A DNA stretch of 64,000 bases from Nymphaea colorata. Taxonomy: Eukaryota; Streptophyta; Magnoliopsida; Nymphaeales; Nymphaeaceae. The stretch is from positions 4,004,704 through 4,068,703 of the forward strand of contig NC_045139.1 in assembly GCF_008831285.2 (NCBI RefSeq), read 5' to 3'. The translations under genes were made by a program, and so were the position numbers. Position 1 is the stretch's first letter; every line of letters begins with the position of its first letter. The notes below the pieces were generated by a model. It worked only from the letters and a program-made list of their open reading frames with translations. It was not told where the DNA came from and made no database searches. Positions 1-11,402 of the stretch are shown piece after piece.

Positions 1-2686
1 TATTACCGTCTTTTCATGACACTTTTCTCCCTTAAGAGTGTTGTTGTTGATAGGATGGTTCCTCTCTTCAAGTGTAGTTTCGGAACTGTCTACATTATCA
101 GCACATTCGATAAGACTTGAATAAGAGGACCCTAGTGCTTCACTGCTTAGCCTCAGATCCTTGTGATCTTCATGCTTAACATCCAACGTGCTAGGACATG
201 CAGCATTTTCATCTGAATTTCCAGATACTAGATTTGCAGCATGAGAAACTACTATTTTATCTTCATGTATTTCAACCACTTCCATTTCTGACTGTTCAGC
301 AACACTTTGTGGGTCAACAAGATCGCCAGTGCTTCCGGTAGCGGTAGCATTTTCTTTCAACTTTTCAATTTCCATCTGTAATGATTTAATCTCTGCTTTG
401 TAGCCTTCAATAGTTGATGGCCGCTCATTGTCTGCACTAATCCACCCACTATTGGCTCGAAATCCTTCTATATGCATCTTCAATGAAGTGATTTCGGCTC
501 TGCAATCATTAAGTTCTTTTCTCTCAGCCTCCAATGACTTTTTTAATTCTTGTATCTGCCAAGAAAAGACACAAATGTGTTGTATAGCAGAAGGAAAGTT
601 TTGAAATATACAAGAAGCTAGGTTAACAGTGATAGAGTAGTAGTCACTATAAGTGAATTTGCAGACAATTCTTGGTATTACTATTTGCCTCAAGGTCTCA
701 TTAACTATTTCTATTGCCCATTTCTTTTGGAGATATTTAACTCTACATAGAGTAGCAATCACTATCAGTAAATCTGCAGCTATTCTTGTTACGACTGTCT
801 GTTTTAAAGTCATAACTATTTCCATTTTCCTCTTACTTTTAAAGATCTCTGACTTTTCAGGAAAAAGAAGTAGAAGAAAAGAGGAAAAGTAGATGTGAAA
901 AGAAACTCCAATGAAATGATGTCAATACAATAACAAACAATACTAACCAGATTTTCTCTGTCTTTGGTTTCCTTTTGAGAAGACTCCAATGACTTGCTTA
1001 ATGCAACTATTTGTCCATCGGACAGCTCCTTAGCTCTCATCAAGGATTCTTTTTCCTTTAACAGCACATCCTTCAGTTTCAGTAGTGTCTCATTTTCCCG
1101 AAGAATAGACATTCTTTCCTAAGCCAAATAGAAGCAAGCAGCCATTCAACTATTGCACTAGCAGATTCTAGTTTGAGAGCACCGGTGACATGTCAATAGT
1201 TCAATTATCAACAAATTATCTGGATCCAGCAACCTTTTGCAACTACACATATAGGAGGTAATCAAGCCATCAAGGCAAAACAAGTGATACAACACTTTGA
1301 AACAAAATACCATACAGTTACAATATTAACTCCTTTATTCTCAGAAGCTAAGTCTCTGTAGAAAACCCTAGATGAAATTCTAAATTATGTCAAAGTTTTG
1401 ATGAACTTACCTACATGATATGCTACACAGTGACAACCAAAAACATACGGAACAACTTCCTTTTCCTCATTTTTGAAAACTCTTTACACCGTACAAACTT
1501 AGATGTTAACAGTGAAAGATGCACTATGACTTGCAGTACATGAACTAATTAACAAAGGCCGATGTTCTTTGTGTACCTATTGATGGAGGCCTCAAACGGC
1601 ATACTTGAGGACAACTACAATGTCAACGGGCTTGTTATTTAAGTTAAAATGAAGAACAAACTTTCAAAGTGAATGTCTACAGTGTGTTCCGTTTGGAAGC
1701 AGGTCAGCCAATGCAACCTAACTGGTGTATGGGAAAGAAGGGAATTCCAAGGACCAGTTCAGGGGTTTGGTACTCCACCAATTCTACCATGGAGATCGAC
1801 CCAGATGGCAACAAATAATTTCAGATATATTGGCATTGGAAGAGTTTCAGCACCATCAGTAGATTTCTTTCTCAGCTTTAAAGGTCAAACATGCTAAGAG
1901 TTTTAGCCCTTCAGGTGTCATATGAGGTGTGATGATACGTAACCTGAGCTTCACCATCGGATAGGAGTGGATACTACCATATAAAAGAAGGCAGAAGAAT
2001 CATATTACTCTCTAACAATGAATACCTCGGCAGCCTCAGTGGAAGATGAAAGATACTGATAATAATAACGGCGCAGAGCATCATTCACAGAAGCAGGTGT
2101 GTTTTGCCAGACATCAAGATCTTGGTCCTTAACCTGAAAAGTAATGCATGATAACAACCATTTTAGACACAACTTCATGACAAGGGATTCAGCACTTTCT
2201 GCACTTAACATTACAATGTAGTTGAGAAACCAAAAGTTTTTTTTTTTCAGAAAAAAAAAAACCATATAACTCAAACTTCATTGACTTATTCTGAGCATCA
2301 CAAGCTGCCATTAAAACCACACAATTTTCTTGATCAGATTGTCAGGTGTCAAGTCTAAACGGTTAGCACTGCATTAATGATTTGATACTTCAGCATGCAA
2401 TTGAACTTTTATAATGTACTCATGTACTCATGAAAAAGAAAATTATCAACATTGCTTGGCAATATTCTCAAATTCTGGGAAAATAGTTAATTTACAAATC
2501 ATTCAAAACACATTATTTTGGCAATATCAGCATACACACATTGCGTTATCAACCTACGGACTAGTGAACTAGTCAACCAAGTCGGTCATCAACCAACTTG
2601 TTAACTGGTCAAGGACTAGAGTTTGACTAGGTTTACAACTTTGCATTTGAAAATTTTTTATGCACAGTTTTAGTTTCATATGTTCA

Positions 2687-2722
<36 letters not shown>

Positions 2723-5700
2723 CGCCTGTTTAAATTCCTCATTAGTACATTGAGTAACAAATTAAGGATGAGGGTGTCATTGTAGAGTTACCAGTTGGGC
2801 TAACTGTTTACCATGGGACGGGACCATCATTTTAATGTGTAAGAAGCAAACTCAAAGGCTTCAAAATTCAACTGTAGCCCTGAAAAACAAAGAAGACACT
2901 CCAAGGAAAAAGCCAGCAGCATCTCAAAGTACAGCAAAGGGATTTTTGAGGGGAGTCATACCTTTTCTCCTGGCCAAAGGCAAACATTCACAATGCTTCA
3001 AAACTTGATGAGCCAAAAAGCATGATTTATTTTCAAAATACATGACCTGAGGCATGATTTTAACATGGAAAGCATGCTGAAACTATCTATATCTTCAGGT
3101 TAAGTGAAAAGGACACAAGAGATGTGTGTGTGTGTGTGCACATTGTACTATTGTGAATGTGACATCTACTGCCCACGGCATCCAAAGCATCTGCATCCTA
3201 TGTCAAGATCCTACTTCATCAACATGGGCACTGAAAACATGTAACCTAATTTATGGAAAGTCAAACTGTGCTGGAGACATCGACATCAACTAATATATAG
3301 AATTCATCTGTACATATTTCTCCTACAATCACCTTTGGTGTTTTTAATTTGTTTTCATGTTAAAAATTGACATTCATATTGTATCCACCCTCATCTTGGA
3401 TCCATAGTCAAATATCAATAAATCATGATAGCTTGAAAATTTAAAATTGTCATTCAAGTATTTGTACCTTGAAGACTATATTCATGTTGCCTTAAGACGT
3501 ACACATAGGCATGCGACAATATAACAACATAACAAAAGCAATTGATTTGCAATCTTTTTGGTCTAAAGACAAATAACAGACACAGCTAAAAGATTCCAAT
3601 TCCAACAGACATTTGAAGATACACAACAGATGGTCACACCCAAATGTGGACATGCACATAAATGATCTGACCAACCTCTTCATAAAATGTAAGTGCTGTA
3701 AGACGGTATCCAGCAAAAACCAAATATTCCTTTATTGCACAATTGAGATCTCTCCTTTCACCATCTTTCAAAGGGCCTAAATCAAGAAATGAGCACTCCT
3801 TTTCCTTGGATGCAGTTCCATTGCTCCAAGCTGCAATATCGGATCCTGCATCCACCAGAGAATGAGACAGGGATCAATTAGTCAATAAATAGTAAAACTT
3901 TAAAACAATTACCAATAATATCTATATGTGAGACTATACTAAACATAACAGTTAATGACCAATTTATTTAAAATTTTAAATTACCATCAGATGATCCCTC
4001 AGGAAAGAGGTAAAGCAGGTACATTAAAAAAAAACAATAAGCTATAGCTACATAGTAAAGTATATGGTTGAGACATGCTATTTCACTAATAAAAAGGCCA
4101 AAAGAAAAAAAAAATAGACTCCAGACCAGTCAAGTCACAGGTCAAAATTGTTCCAAGGACTAGCTTTAATATGAATGGCTCCAGACGGATTACACAAAGT
4201 TGCCATAATGTGCAATACAAAATAACGTGCATATTGTAAGGTGATCATGACTGAGAATAGGAGAAATAAAACTAGACTGTATGCAGTATGCACACATTAC
4301 ATAACTCTGTCCTAGCCAGCTTTTTGAATTTTAACATAAGTACCAAAAGCATTGCTCAGTGTCAAACGGGGATCACAGTAGGTATGCTATCAAAAGTTCA
4401 ATATGTGATGGATATGATTCCACCGGCCAATAAAAGATTGATGTGCATAAGCAGAAAATATGGCAATAGATGTAAAGCCTCATCACCTGGTTTAGCACCA
4501 AGAGATTCACTACGCTTTGTTAAATCTGCTTTTAACTTCAAAATGTCTTCCTGCGCCAATCTCAGTTCATATTCCCTGATCGCCAACTTTTCTTCTATCT
4601 TGTTCTTTTCTTCCAGCAAACTCTGAGGATCTGCGACTGAATAATACATAAAAAACTAGTTTGAATGAATTGTACAAATCCACATATATAACTGAACCAG
4701 CTGATATACAACTATAAAAAGGGAAAGGAAAAAAAAGAGACGATGATAATCAAATATTAGGGAGACAAGAAATGAAAGATGATAGTGCAAAGAGATTAAG
4801 ATGAATGCAAAACCATGTTTGCACTTTACAAATATTTTCTACAACTCAACAAGTAAACCTGAACTTCTGTAGTTTAACTATAACAGGAATACACATGTGC
4901 CTATAGGCTGCTGATAAGGCAGCTGCTTATGCATAAACACTCTCAAGGGAACCAGAAGACTCTTTGAAAAAATAACGTCTGTTTATGCTTGTTCTTGAAG
5001 TGGAAGAATGTTACCGCCTAGATCCAATCTTGATTATTCGTACACATTACATATGTTTTCTTCAGCTTCCACAGCATATTACAATTGACAAGTAACGTAC
5101 GAGGATACTGAAGAATTGGAAAGCAAACGTGCCACAAAATTCCACGATACAGTAGACATGTTAAAGAAGCACTTGTATAAAAGACAAAATGTTGAGATCG
5201 CTAGAACATGTCCACATTGGCTGAGATTAATTTCATCTGAGGTTGGATCTAAGAAATGAGAAGTACATTTACCACCAGTGCAAATGAAAGGTCACATCTG
5301 AAGGCATCACCGAAGAAATTAAAATAATTTATGTAAAAGAAAAGTGGAGAAGATAAGAACATAGGGAGAACGGAAGATATATTGGGAACTTGTCACAATT
5401 GTAAGCATTTTAAATTGATCGATTAATTAACCGTCGTAGACAAGATTCCTTAGAAATCAACAAGTAAAAGAAAAAAAGAAAAGCCGACAAAGGTTGTTAT
5501 AGGTAGACCGTGAACAAGTGCACTTGAACGCCAAAAGTATGTAGAAGAAAAGAAGATTCATGGGATATCCGAAAGAAATACCAAATCATGAAAACTCAAC
5601 CTCACTAAGCCAGAAATTAGATTGTTTCAGATTGAAATCTGCCTTAACAAAAACAAGATATCCACATAAAAGTTTACAACAAACCCGCAGTAAACACACC

Positions 5701-5952
5701 CGATCTCTAAGAATTACATATCCAGGCAAATATACAATGCATTTTCCACTAATGTATCAAATGCACATAAAATTTAAAATAAAAAATATGAGCCTTCACT
5801 TTACGATCTTGAAGATCGGCCTAGACAAATCCCGAATGCGCTCATTCCGAGCTCGAATTTCCAGAACAGATCAAGGCCTCAACAAGTTCAGTGTGTAAAT
5901 TTCTCCGTTTAGAATACGTTCAAGTGCATTCCAACACATTTTAACATAGCGA

Positions 5953-6024
<72 letters not shown>

Positions 6025-6247
6025 GAGAGAGAGAGAGAGAGGCGTTACGTCTGAGGGAATTGAACCGGGAGATCTGGTCCGGCGGGAAGAGGGAAGGGTC
6101 CGAGAAAAACTCCTTGAGGCGGATGGCCTGGGCATCGCGGCCGTCGTCGAGGAGCTCGTGGAGGAGCTCGAAGGCGGAGAGCAGGTAGTTCTCCTCCAGA
6201 AGGAAGTTCACGACGCAGTTGCAGAGCGACGCTCTCTCCACGTCCAT
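1..6247 (-). CDS. RELCH-like LisH / coiled-coil / HEAT-repeat protein (5' part, truncated by window start)
   Basis: Six exons join in frame: 6247-6049, 4636-4487, 3845-3676, 2133-2026, 1118-948 and 555-1 (1353 nt, 451 codons, no stop). All introns are GT-AG. The N-terminus (MDVERASLCNCVVNFLLEEN, about residues 1-40) is a LisH dimerisation motif. A second LisH-like stretch in exon 3 contains NCAIKEYLVFAGYRLTALTF. Exons 2, 5 and 6 are charged, heptad-rich coiled coil. This order matches plant homologues of human RELCH/KIAA1468 (Arabidopsis At5g16210 by recollection), whose C-terminal HEAT repeats would lie beyond position 1. Human RELCH bridges Rab11 recycling endosomes and the trans-Golgi for cholesterol transport; a trafficking role in plants is inference. 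The start is the first ATG and opens the LisH motif. Family assignment is firm, function is not. Confidence 0.9.
2691..2720. repeat. (CT)n microsatellite in intron 3 of the RELCH-like gene
   Basis: About 15 uninterrupted CT units lie inside the 1.5-kb intron between the exons ending at 3676 and starting at 2133. Confidence 0.95.
5951..6042. repeat. (GA)n array at the start of intron 1 of the RELCH-like gene
   Basis: A roughly 90-bp GA array with two small interruptions (GACAG, AAATAG) begins about 5 bases inside intron 1. On the transcribed strand it reads as a CU-rich tract directly after the donor site. Confidence 0.95.
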
Positions 6248-6480
6248 CCTCTCTTCCTCCTCGTCTTCTCACCCTCCCATTTTCACCTCGCTCCCCTCCT
6301 CTTCCCCTCGCTTGAAGAAGATGCAGAACCACGACGACCCGACGACGAAGCGGACGAGAGAGAGAGGGAGAGAAAGAGAATCGAGTCGGTGGGTGGTCGC
6401 TGGTCAACGACATGAAGAGCAAGCCCAGGATATCGACCGAGAATTGGATCGGATTTCCGATCTTTTATGAAGACAATCAG
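6248..6480 (-). promoter_or_regulatory. 5' leader and proximal promoter of the RELCH-like gene
   Basis: On the coding strand this stretch upstream of the ATG at 6247 has GA- and CT-rich tracts (for example 6355-6382), typical of plant 5' leaders. No convincing TATA box was found. It is called by position and composition only. Confidence 0.4.
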
Positions 6481-7194
6481 ATCAGATCCAATAATATTTA
6501 AGATCTTAATGCCTCTTTATTTCGCTTAGGTTCGGATTCAGTATTATTTTTCACTTACCCGACTTGAAGTCATTAAGAAGGATCAATTGGGTCTAATTCA
6601 GTACCGTCTAGATTGAAAATATGTCCGACCCGGTCGCTACTCACGGACCATGTAAATGGATTCAATAAAATATGTCCGATCTTGGATCTGACTAGATTTG
6701 ATTAAAAAAGAAGTTGAATTCAATTACCAATGATATTCAAATTCGATATCCAATTTTATAATACAAACAAAAAAACCGGGTCCATCGTCCGACTAAAATC
6801 AAATAAATAAAGATCTAGAAAATGTCCAAATCTCCGGCTAGTCCGGTGCAGCCTGATTTGACTTTGGTGAGGTCTGAATCCAAACTGTTTATACCCGAGC
6901 CTGGGGTTGCTGTTCATAAACGGGGAGGAAGAATATTCGTGGAAACTACTTGGTCACTCAAAAATAAAGACCAACAGCTCACCTCTCGCCATTTGGACTG
7001 CCCTTTTTCTTATCCAGTTTCCAATTACCCACCTTGTAACTTCATTGGTCGCAGCTTGTTGGCCTTGTTCTATAAATGCAATCCCCGGCCTTCAACATTT
7101 TTTCTTTCACTAAAGAAAGTGCCGACAAATTATGCGTGGGAGGAACGTCAACACACGTGAAAGGTTTGTACGGAGAGCGGAGTTAGGGGTGCGT
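6481..7194. other. Intergenic DNA, mostly degenerate repeat
   Basis: The stretch 6481-6770 is rich in short GGATC/AATCC/TCCGA words, resembling decayed copies of the self-similar repeat seen better at 25741-26912. From 6770 to 7194 no gene, RNA or clear repeat is recognised. Confidence 0.4.
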
Positions 7195-7405
7195 ATCGGG
7201 CCGGGCCGGGGTCTCATTTCGGGTTCGGCCCGACCCGACCCATTTAAATTAAAAAAATTATTTGTTAATTATAAAATAACGTTTTTAATATAAAATGTAT
7301 TTATTAAGAATAAAAAATATTATTAAAACCAAAAAATGTAAAAAAATATTTTTTTAACTTACCGGGCCTAAATGGGCCTGGCCGGGCCGGCGCGACGCCT
7401 AGCGT
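7195..7405. repeat. Repeat with GC-rich ends and AT-rich centre
   Basis: The left part carries GGGCCGGGCCGGGG followed by CGGCCCGACCCGACCC. The right end carries GGGCCTGGCCGGGCCGG. The middle is almost pure A/T. GGGCC-type repeats of this shape are common in plant intergenic DNA and are probably non-autonomous transposons. Related words recur at 26345-26525. Confidence 0.45.
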
Positions 7406-8499
7406 TACATAGAGTACGATTTTTTTAGGGTTTCGGTTGAGTTAAATTTGGTTACAATGAAAAATATATTTAAATTTGATAAATATAAATATATGTATCA
7501 TTATTTTATTAAAAGCATTGGTTAATAATAAATCTGAGTTTCCCTTGAATAATTTTCTTTTACCACTGGCACAATTTTAACTTTTAAATAATAACAATTA
7601 ACTGATTTGGATACAATTAAACATATATTCATATTATTGCCATGGTTGGAAAGACTTAAAAAAAACTAATAAATTTGAAATTTCTGTTTAATAGAGGAAT
7701 TTTAATTGTTTATCACGTTAGGTTCATCACAAGATTGTGTTTGATAGCCTTGGCATATGCAAGGCCGATCTAAAATCCCTTTTAAAGTAAACAATCACTA
7801 GATTTCAGATCTGGAAAAAAAAATGAGAATTTGATATACCTAATATATGGTCAAAACCTTATACATGAAATATGATGGGAGAAAGACTCTAACATCAAAT
7901 CCTCATATCTGAGATCCATATCCAAGGTAGTGAGTGCTTCCTAAGTGGTAACCTAGAGCTGACTCGCAAAGCTGGATTAAGGAGATATGTGGCAACAAAA
8001 ATACTAACATTGTATTTCATGAATCTAACCGGGCAAATTTATAAAGCAATGCATATTTCATAAATCTATCCTAATATTTGGGGTGTATACACTCTCTAAG
8101 ATGCTTGCTTGAGATAGCTAATTGAGCTGATATATGAGTTTAGTGATTAACATGAGCAGACATAGAATTTTTTTATGAGGAGGGCCGAATTATAGTTTCA
8201 AAATTTTGACAAATATCATTTTTCAAAAATTTTATATAAGACAAGTAAATTTTTTAAAAATTTACTCTGCTACGAGGCTATGACAACCAACTAACCTATT
8301 TTATAAACTCTTGAAGACCTCTCACAATCTTCAATGCGAGACTAAATTTTTGGGATGTTACAATACTTTGTAAGACTGGCAGCCATTGAAGGTCTAATTA
8401 TCAGTTCCATTTCCGTAGATGCTACTTCTTTAAACTACAAATGTTTGACGTTGTAGTTGACAGATGAAATGCTCGCCACCCGGGTTTTAAAGTAGCATT
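7406..8499. other. AT-rich intergenic DNA with one transposon-like fragment
   Basis: No gene is recognised. The part 8158-8275 (TATGAGGAGGGCCGAATT followed by AAATTTTGACAAATATCATT) is homologous, in opposite orientation, to 23720-23865, which ends in a GGCGGAGC-type sequence (see that entry). Confidence 0.45.
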
Positions 8500-8782
8500 G
8501 AACCACAGTCATTAGGGTGCGGCAGAAAAGAAAATGCACCCGCATCGACGCAACGCGGGTGAGGGTGCGACGCAGATTCGCACCCAAACCGCACCACACT
8601 CATTTCAGTTCATTTTTGTGGGTTTTTTTAGCAAATTTGATATTATTAATATATTATAATAATAAATAAATAGTAATAATAGATACTCTTGCTGCACTAC
8701 CACACCTAAATTTTTTTGAGATGTGCCGCGGGGGCACCCGCACTCGCACCAGCACCCCGCATCTTGATGACATAGCCTTGAA
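8500..8782. mobile_element. MITE-like element with GTGCGGG-rich ends
   Basis: The left end reads CAGTCATTAGGGTGCGGC. The right end, read in reverse, is TATGTCATCAAGATGCGGGG. These form an imperfect terminal inverted pair about 280 bp apart. Both ends hold GC-rich runs of GTGCG/CACCC words while the centre is AT-rich. No coding capacity is present. A non-autonomous hAT-like origin is inference. Confidence 0.5.
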
Positions 8783-9210
8783 TACTTGCTTATAACTAAA
8801 AAAAGATTCATGATAAATTCTTTTTTTTTTTCCACAAAATCCTTCCTAGAGAATTGAATTTGCTTCTATCTACCATAAATTCTGAAGTACGTATATGAAA
8901 TAATTATATCTCATTATTGATCTGATTTGAGTTCATTTAGTCAAATTTGGAAAAAAGGGATCTTATCATGCTAACCAGCTTCAAATTCGATATGTAGTTT
9001 CATAATTGAATCAGAATTTGAGTTTGGCACTTGAAAAAATCCAATTTAATTACAAAATTCACGTCGATAACTAGGCTACTTGAATTTAAATTCAAATGAG
9101 AAAATTGGATCTGAATCGATTCCGAATCCGACTGCATAGAATCTCATTAGTCAAATTTGGCCAAAGTGGGAATAAACCTGAATCCGAACAGTGTCGGGGG
9201 CACATTTTGG
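8783..9210. other. Intergenic DNA with degenerate GAATC/TCCGA repeat
   Basis: The stretch 8920-9190 is a decayed, self-similar sequence built of GAATC, AAATTC and TCCGA words, similar in style to 25741-26912. Nothing else is recognised. Confidence 0.35.
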
Positions 9211-9312
9211 CTTGTGTATGCAATTGCCCACACCAGAACCTTACAAATAGCTATAATTACAGATTAGTACATCAATGACCTTTACTTATTTCTATATTAG
9301 TGCCCCTTGAAG
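9211..9312 (-). repeat. Fragment of the 'GGTGTGGGCA palindrome' repeat family
   Basis: An imperfect palindrome at 9212-9234 (right arm TGCCCACACC) is followed about 75 bp later by GTGCCCCTTGAAG. The same two landmarks occur in reverse order at 24546-24644, so this is the same repeat in opposite orientation. Confidence 0.5.
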
Positions 9313-10554
9313 TTTCAAATTAAAACTATTAATGCCCTTAACCAGAAATTTCTTGCTCTGTCATGGAATTCGAACCATTTACAATCTTAATTTACCTAAT
9401 GAAATAGATTCAAATTGAAGAATTCTTGCATGCCACTTTCTTAAATTCATTATTTTCTTTCGTTTTCAAGGAATGTTCATAATTTAGTTAAAAGAAAGGC
9501 AGTTTGAATTGACAAACTTTGCATCAAAGCTATCTTGGACTACATGAGAAAAATACAAAGATGGATTTATGAGTAGAAGTAGGCAGGAATGGACTTCTGA
9601 ATTGACAAGAGATAGATTTGAAAAGAAAAGTATCTCTTGAATTATAAGAACTTGAGGACTCCTGGTTCGATGGATTTCAACTCGTTTTCAACCTCGTTCA
9701 GTTCCAACCCAAAAAAAGACTACAAATTAAGACAACTAATCACTTAATAAATTTTTTTATAATTTTTTTAATTTTTTTAATTTTTTTTATTTTAGATAAA
9801 AAACTAAACTTTTGAGGTGTTATATGTATTGTTGAATAAAGATTCTAAGAATGGAACTGGATCTTAATTAATGGATATAAATCTGAATCAAGAAGTCCCC
9901 AAGCCAAAGTGAACCAAAATCGGCTGATCTGGATCTCATCACCCCTACTAAAGGCCAAAAAGGTCTCTGGAAGAAAACAAAAAAAGATGAAAATATAAAA
10001 GGAAAATAGAGAAAAAAAGGAAAAATTCACTAGTGGTTCAAATTCTTTCGTCCTTGCACAGCAACGTGTCACGTGTGCAGCAAACGTAATAAAAGCCAAA
10101 AATGTGGGGCCCAAACAGGAATTTCTGAAAATTAATTCACACAGCCCTAGGTTAAAACCAGTATCGTAAAAAAGCCAAAAATATTAAAAAATACATTTAA
10201 AATATAAACAATATACATATTTAAAGCAAAAAATTCCTTAAATATTGAAAAAATAATAAAAGCTGATACATGTCCAAGTTACACGTTTTTGGCCATCTTG
10301 TTCACATATTTTTTGTTGGCCTATGGAGATTCCCAAGTCCCCAAGCAACCTCTATCTTCTTATGCTTATGAAAAATAATTATATTGTAAATAATTATATT
10401 GTTCAGGCGTTTTAGGTGTCTCAACCTTTCAAGTGGAGTTTGATTTTTTTTTTTCGAAATTCTATTAAGTTAAATCTCAACAAAAGAAAATAAAATAACA
10501 TTTTAAAAAAGTGAAAACTTCAAACTTTTATTTTTATTGTAATAAAGTAAATAA
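9313..10554. other. AT-rich intergenic DNA, no gene recognised
   Basis: Long T and A runs (9750-9800, 10200-10260) and no convincing coding frame. The segment 9700-9790 and the segment 16025-16135 share AAGACAA-TAATCA-TTAA words, suggesting a shared decayed repeat. Confidence 0.4.
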
Positions 10555-10850
10555 GCTTAAACAAGTCGAGCTCGAGTTCGATTCAGTTTCAAAGTTTATT
10601 TAGGTCAGACTCAACTCAACTCCAACTTTAAGTCAAGGTCAACATGAGTCGAGTCGAATTTGAGCAAGCATGAGTCGAGTCGAACTCGAGCTTGGTCGTG
10701 TTCTTGAACTTTAATTCGAGCCAAACATGAGTCGAGTCGAATTCAAGCCAGACATGAGTCGAGTCGAACTTGTTCTTGAATTTTAATTGGTCGAGTCGAA
10801 CTCGAGCTGTTCTTGAATTTTAATTGGAGCCAAACATCAGTCAGGGTCAC
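10555..10850. repeat. GTCGAG/CTCGA-type short-unit repeat
   Basis: At least five close variants of ATGAGTCGAGTCGAA separated by TTCTTGAA-TTTAATT words occur in 300 bp, giving an irregular tandem structure. A related block in a similar style is at 47895-48250. This type of repeat is common in plant intergenic DNA. Confidence 0.6.
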
Positions 10851-11214
10851 ACAGCCCAAATACCAGAATTGTAATAATAAGATACGGACGGTAAATTTGC
10901 AGAGTAACTTTGGCATTAACCGTGCCCTTCCGCGGACCGTAAGGATGAAAATGATTGATTTACTACCTTTTGTATCGATGTAGGAATATATGAAAAGGCA
11001 CCGAAGACTGGACAATTTCGAAACCGCCACCGCGTTTCCTATGATTGGTCCTCGGGGGCAGTCTCGGCAGATGCGAATGTCCTGGACAGAATTTCGCGGC
11101 TTTTGTCTTCAGATCTTTACATATATCTTTTTCTTGTTTATTCCCAATTCTGAAATCTTATCTTCTCTTCTTGGCATGCAGAAAATTCTACGTCGTTTCA
11201 GTGTGTTTGCAGCC

Positions 11215-11402
11215 CCATATATATTTATGAATTTTTTAAGAAAAGGAAGAACAAAGAGAGAGAACCATATTTGTGGTGCGACTTCTTGCTCAGTATTTTA
11301 AGTTTTGTGCTTTCTTCTGTAATGGTGGCACATTGCCTTTCTGCTTGAAGTGTTATACTCTCTCTCTCTCTCTCTCTGTGCCTCCCTCTTTCTCTTTCTA
11401 GC
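11215..11402 (+). promoter_or_regulatory. Probable core promoter and 5' leader of the WEB/PMI-type gene
   Basis: A TATA-like stretch (CATATATATTTATG, about 11217-11230) lies 170-185 bp before the ATG. It is followed by a leader with a (CT)n tract at 11357-11378 and a CT-rich stretch directly before the start codon. The assignment rests on position and composition. Confidence 0.5.

Noticed and set aside
6045..6422. Frames on both strands around the RELCH-like first exon
   Set aside because: Alternative frames of exon 1 and the GA/CT-rich leader. The LisH frame is clearly the coding one.
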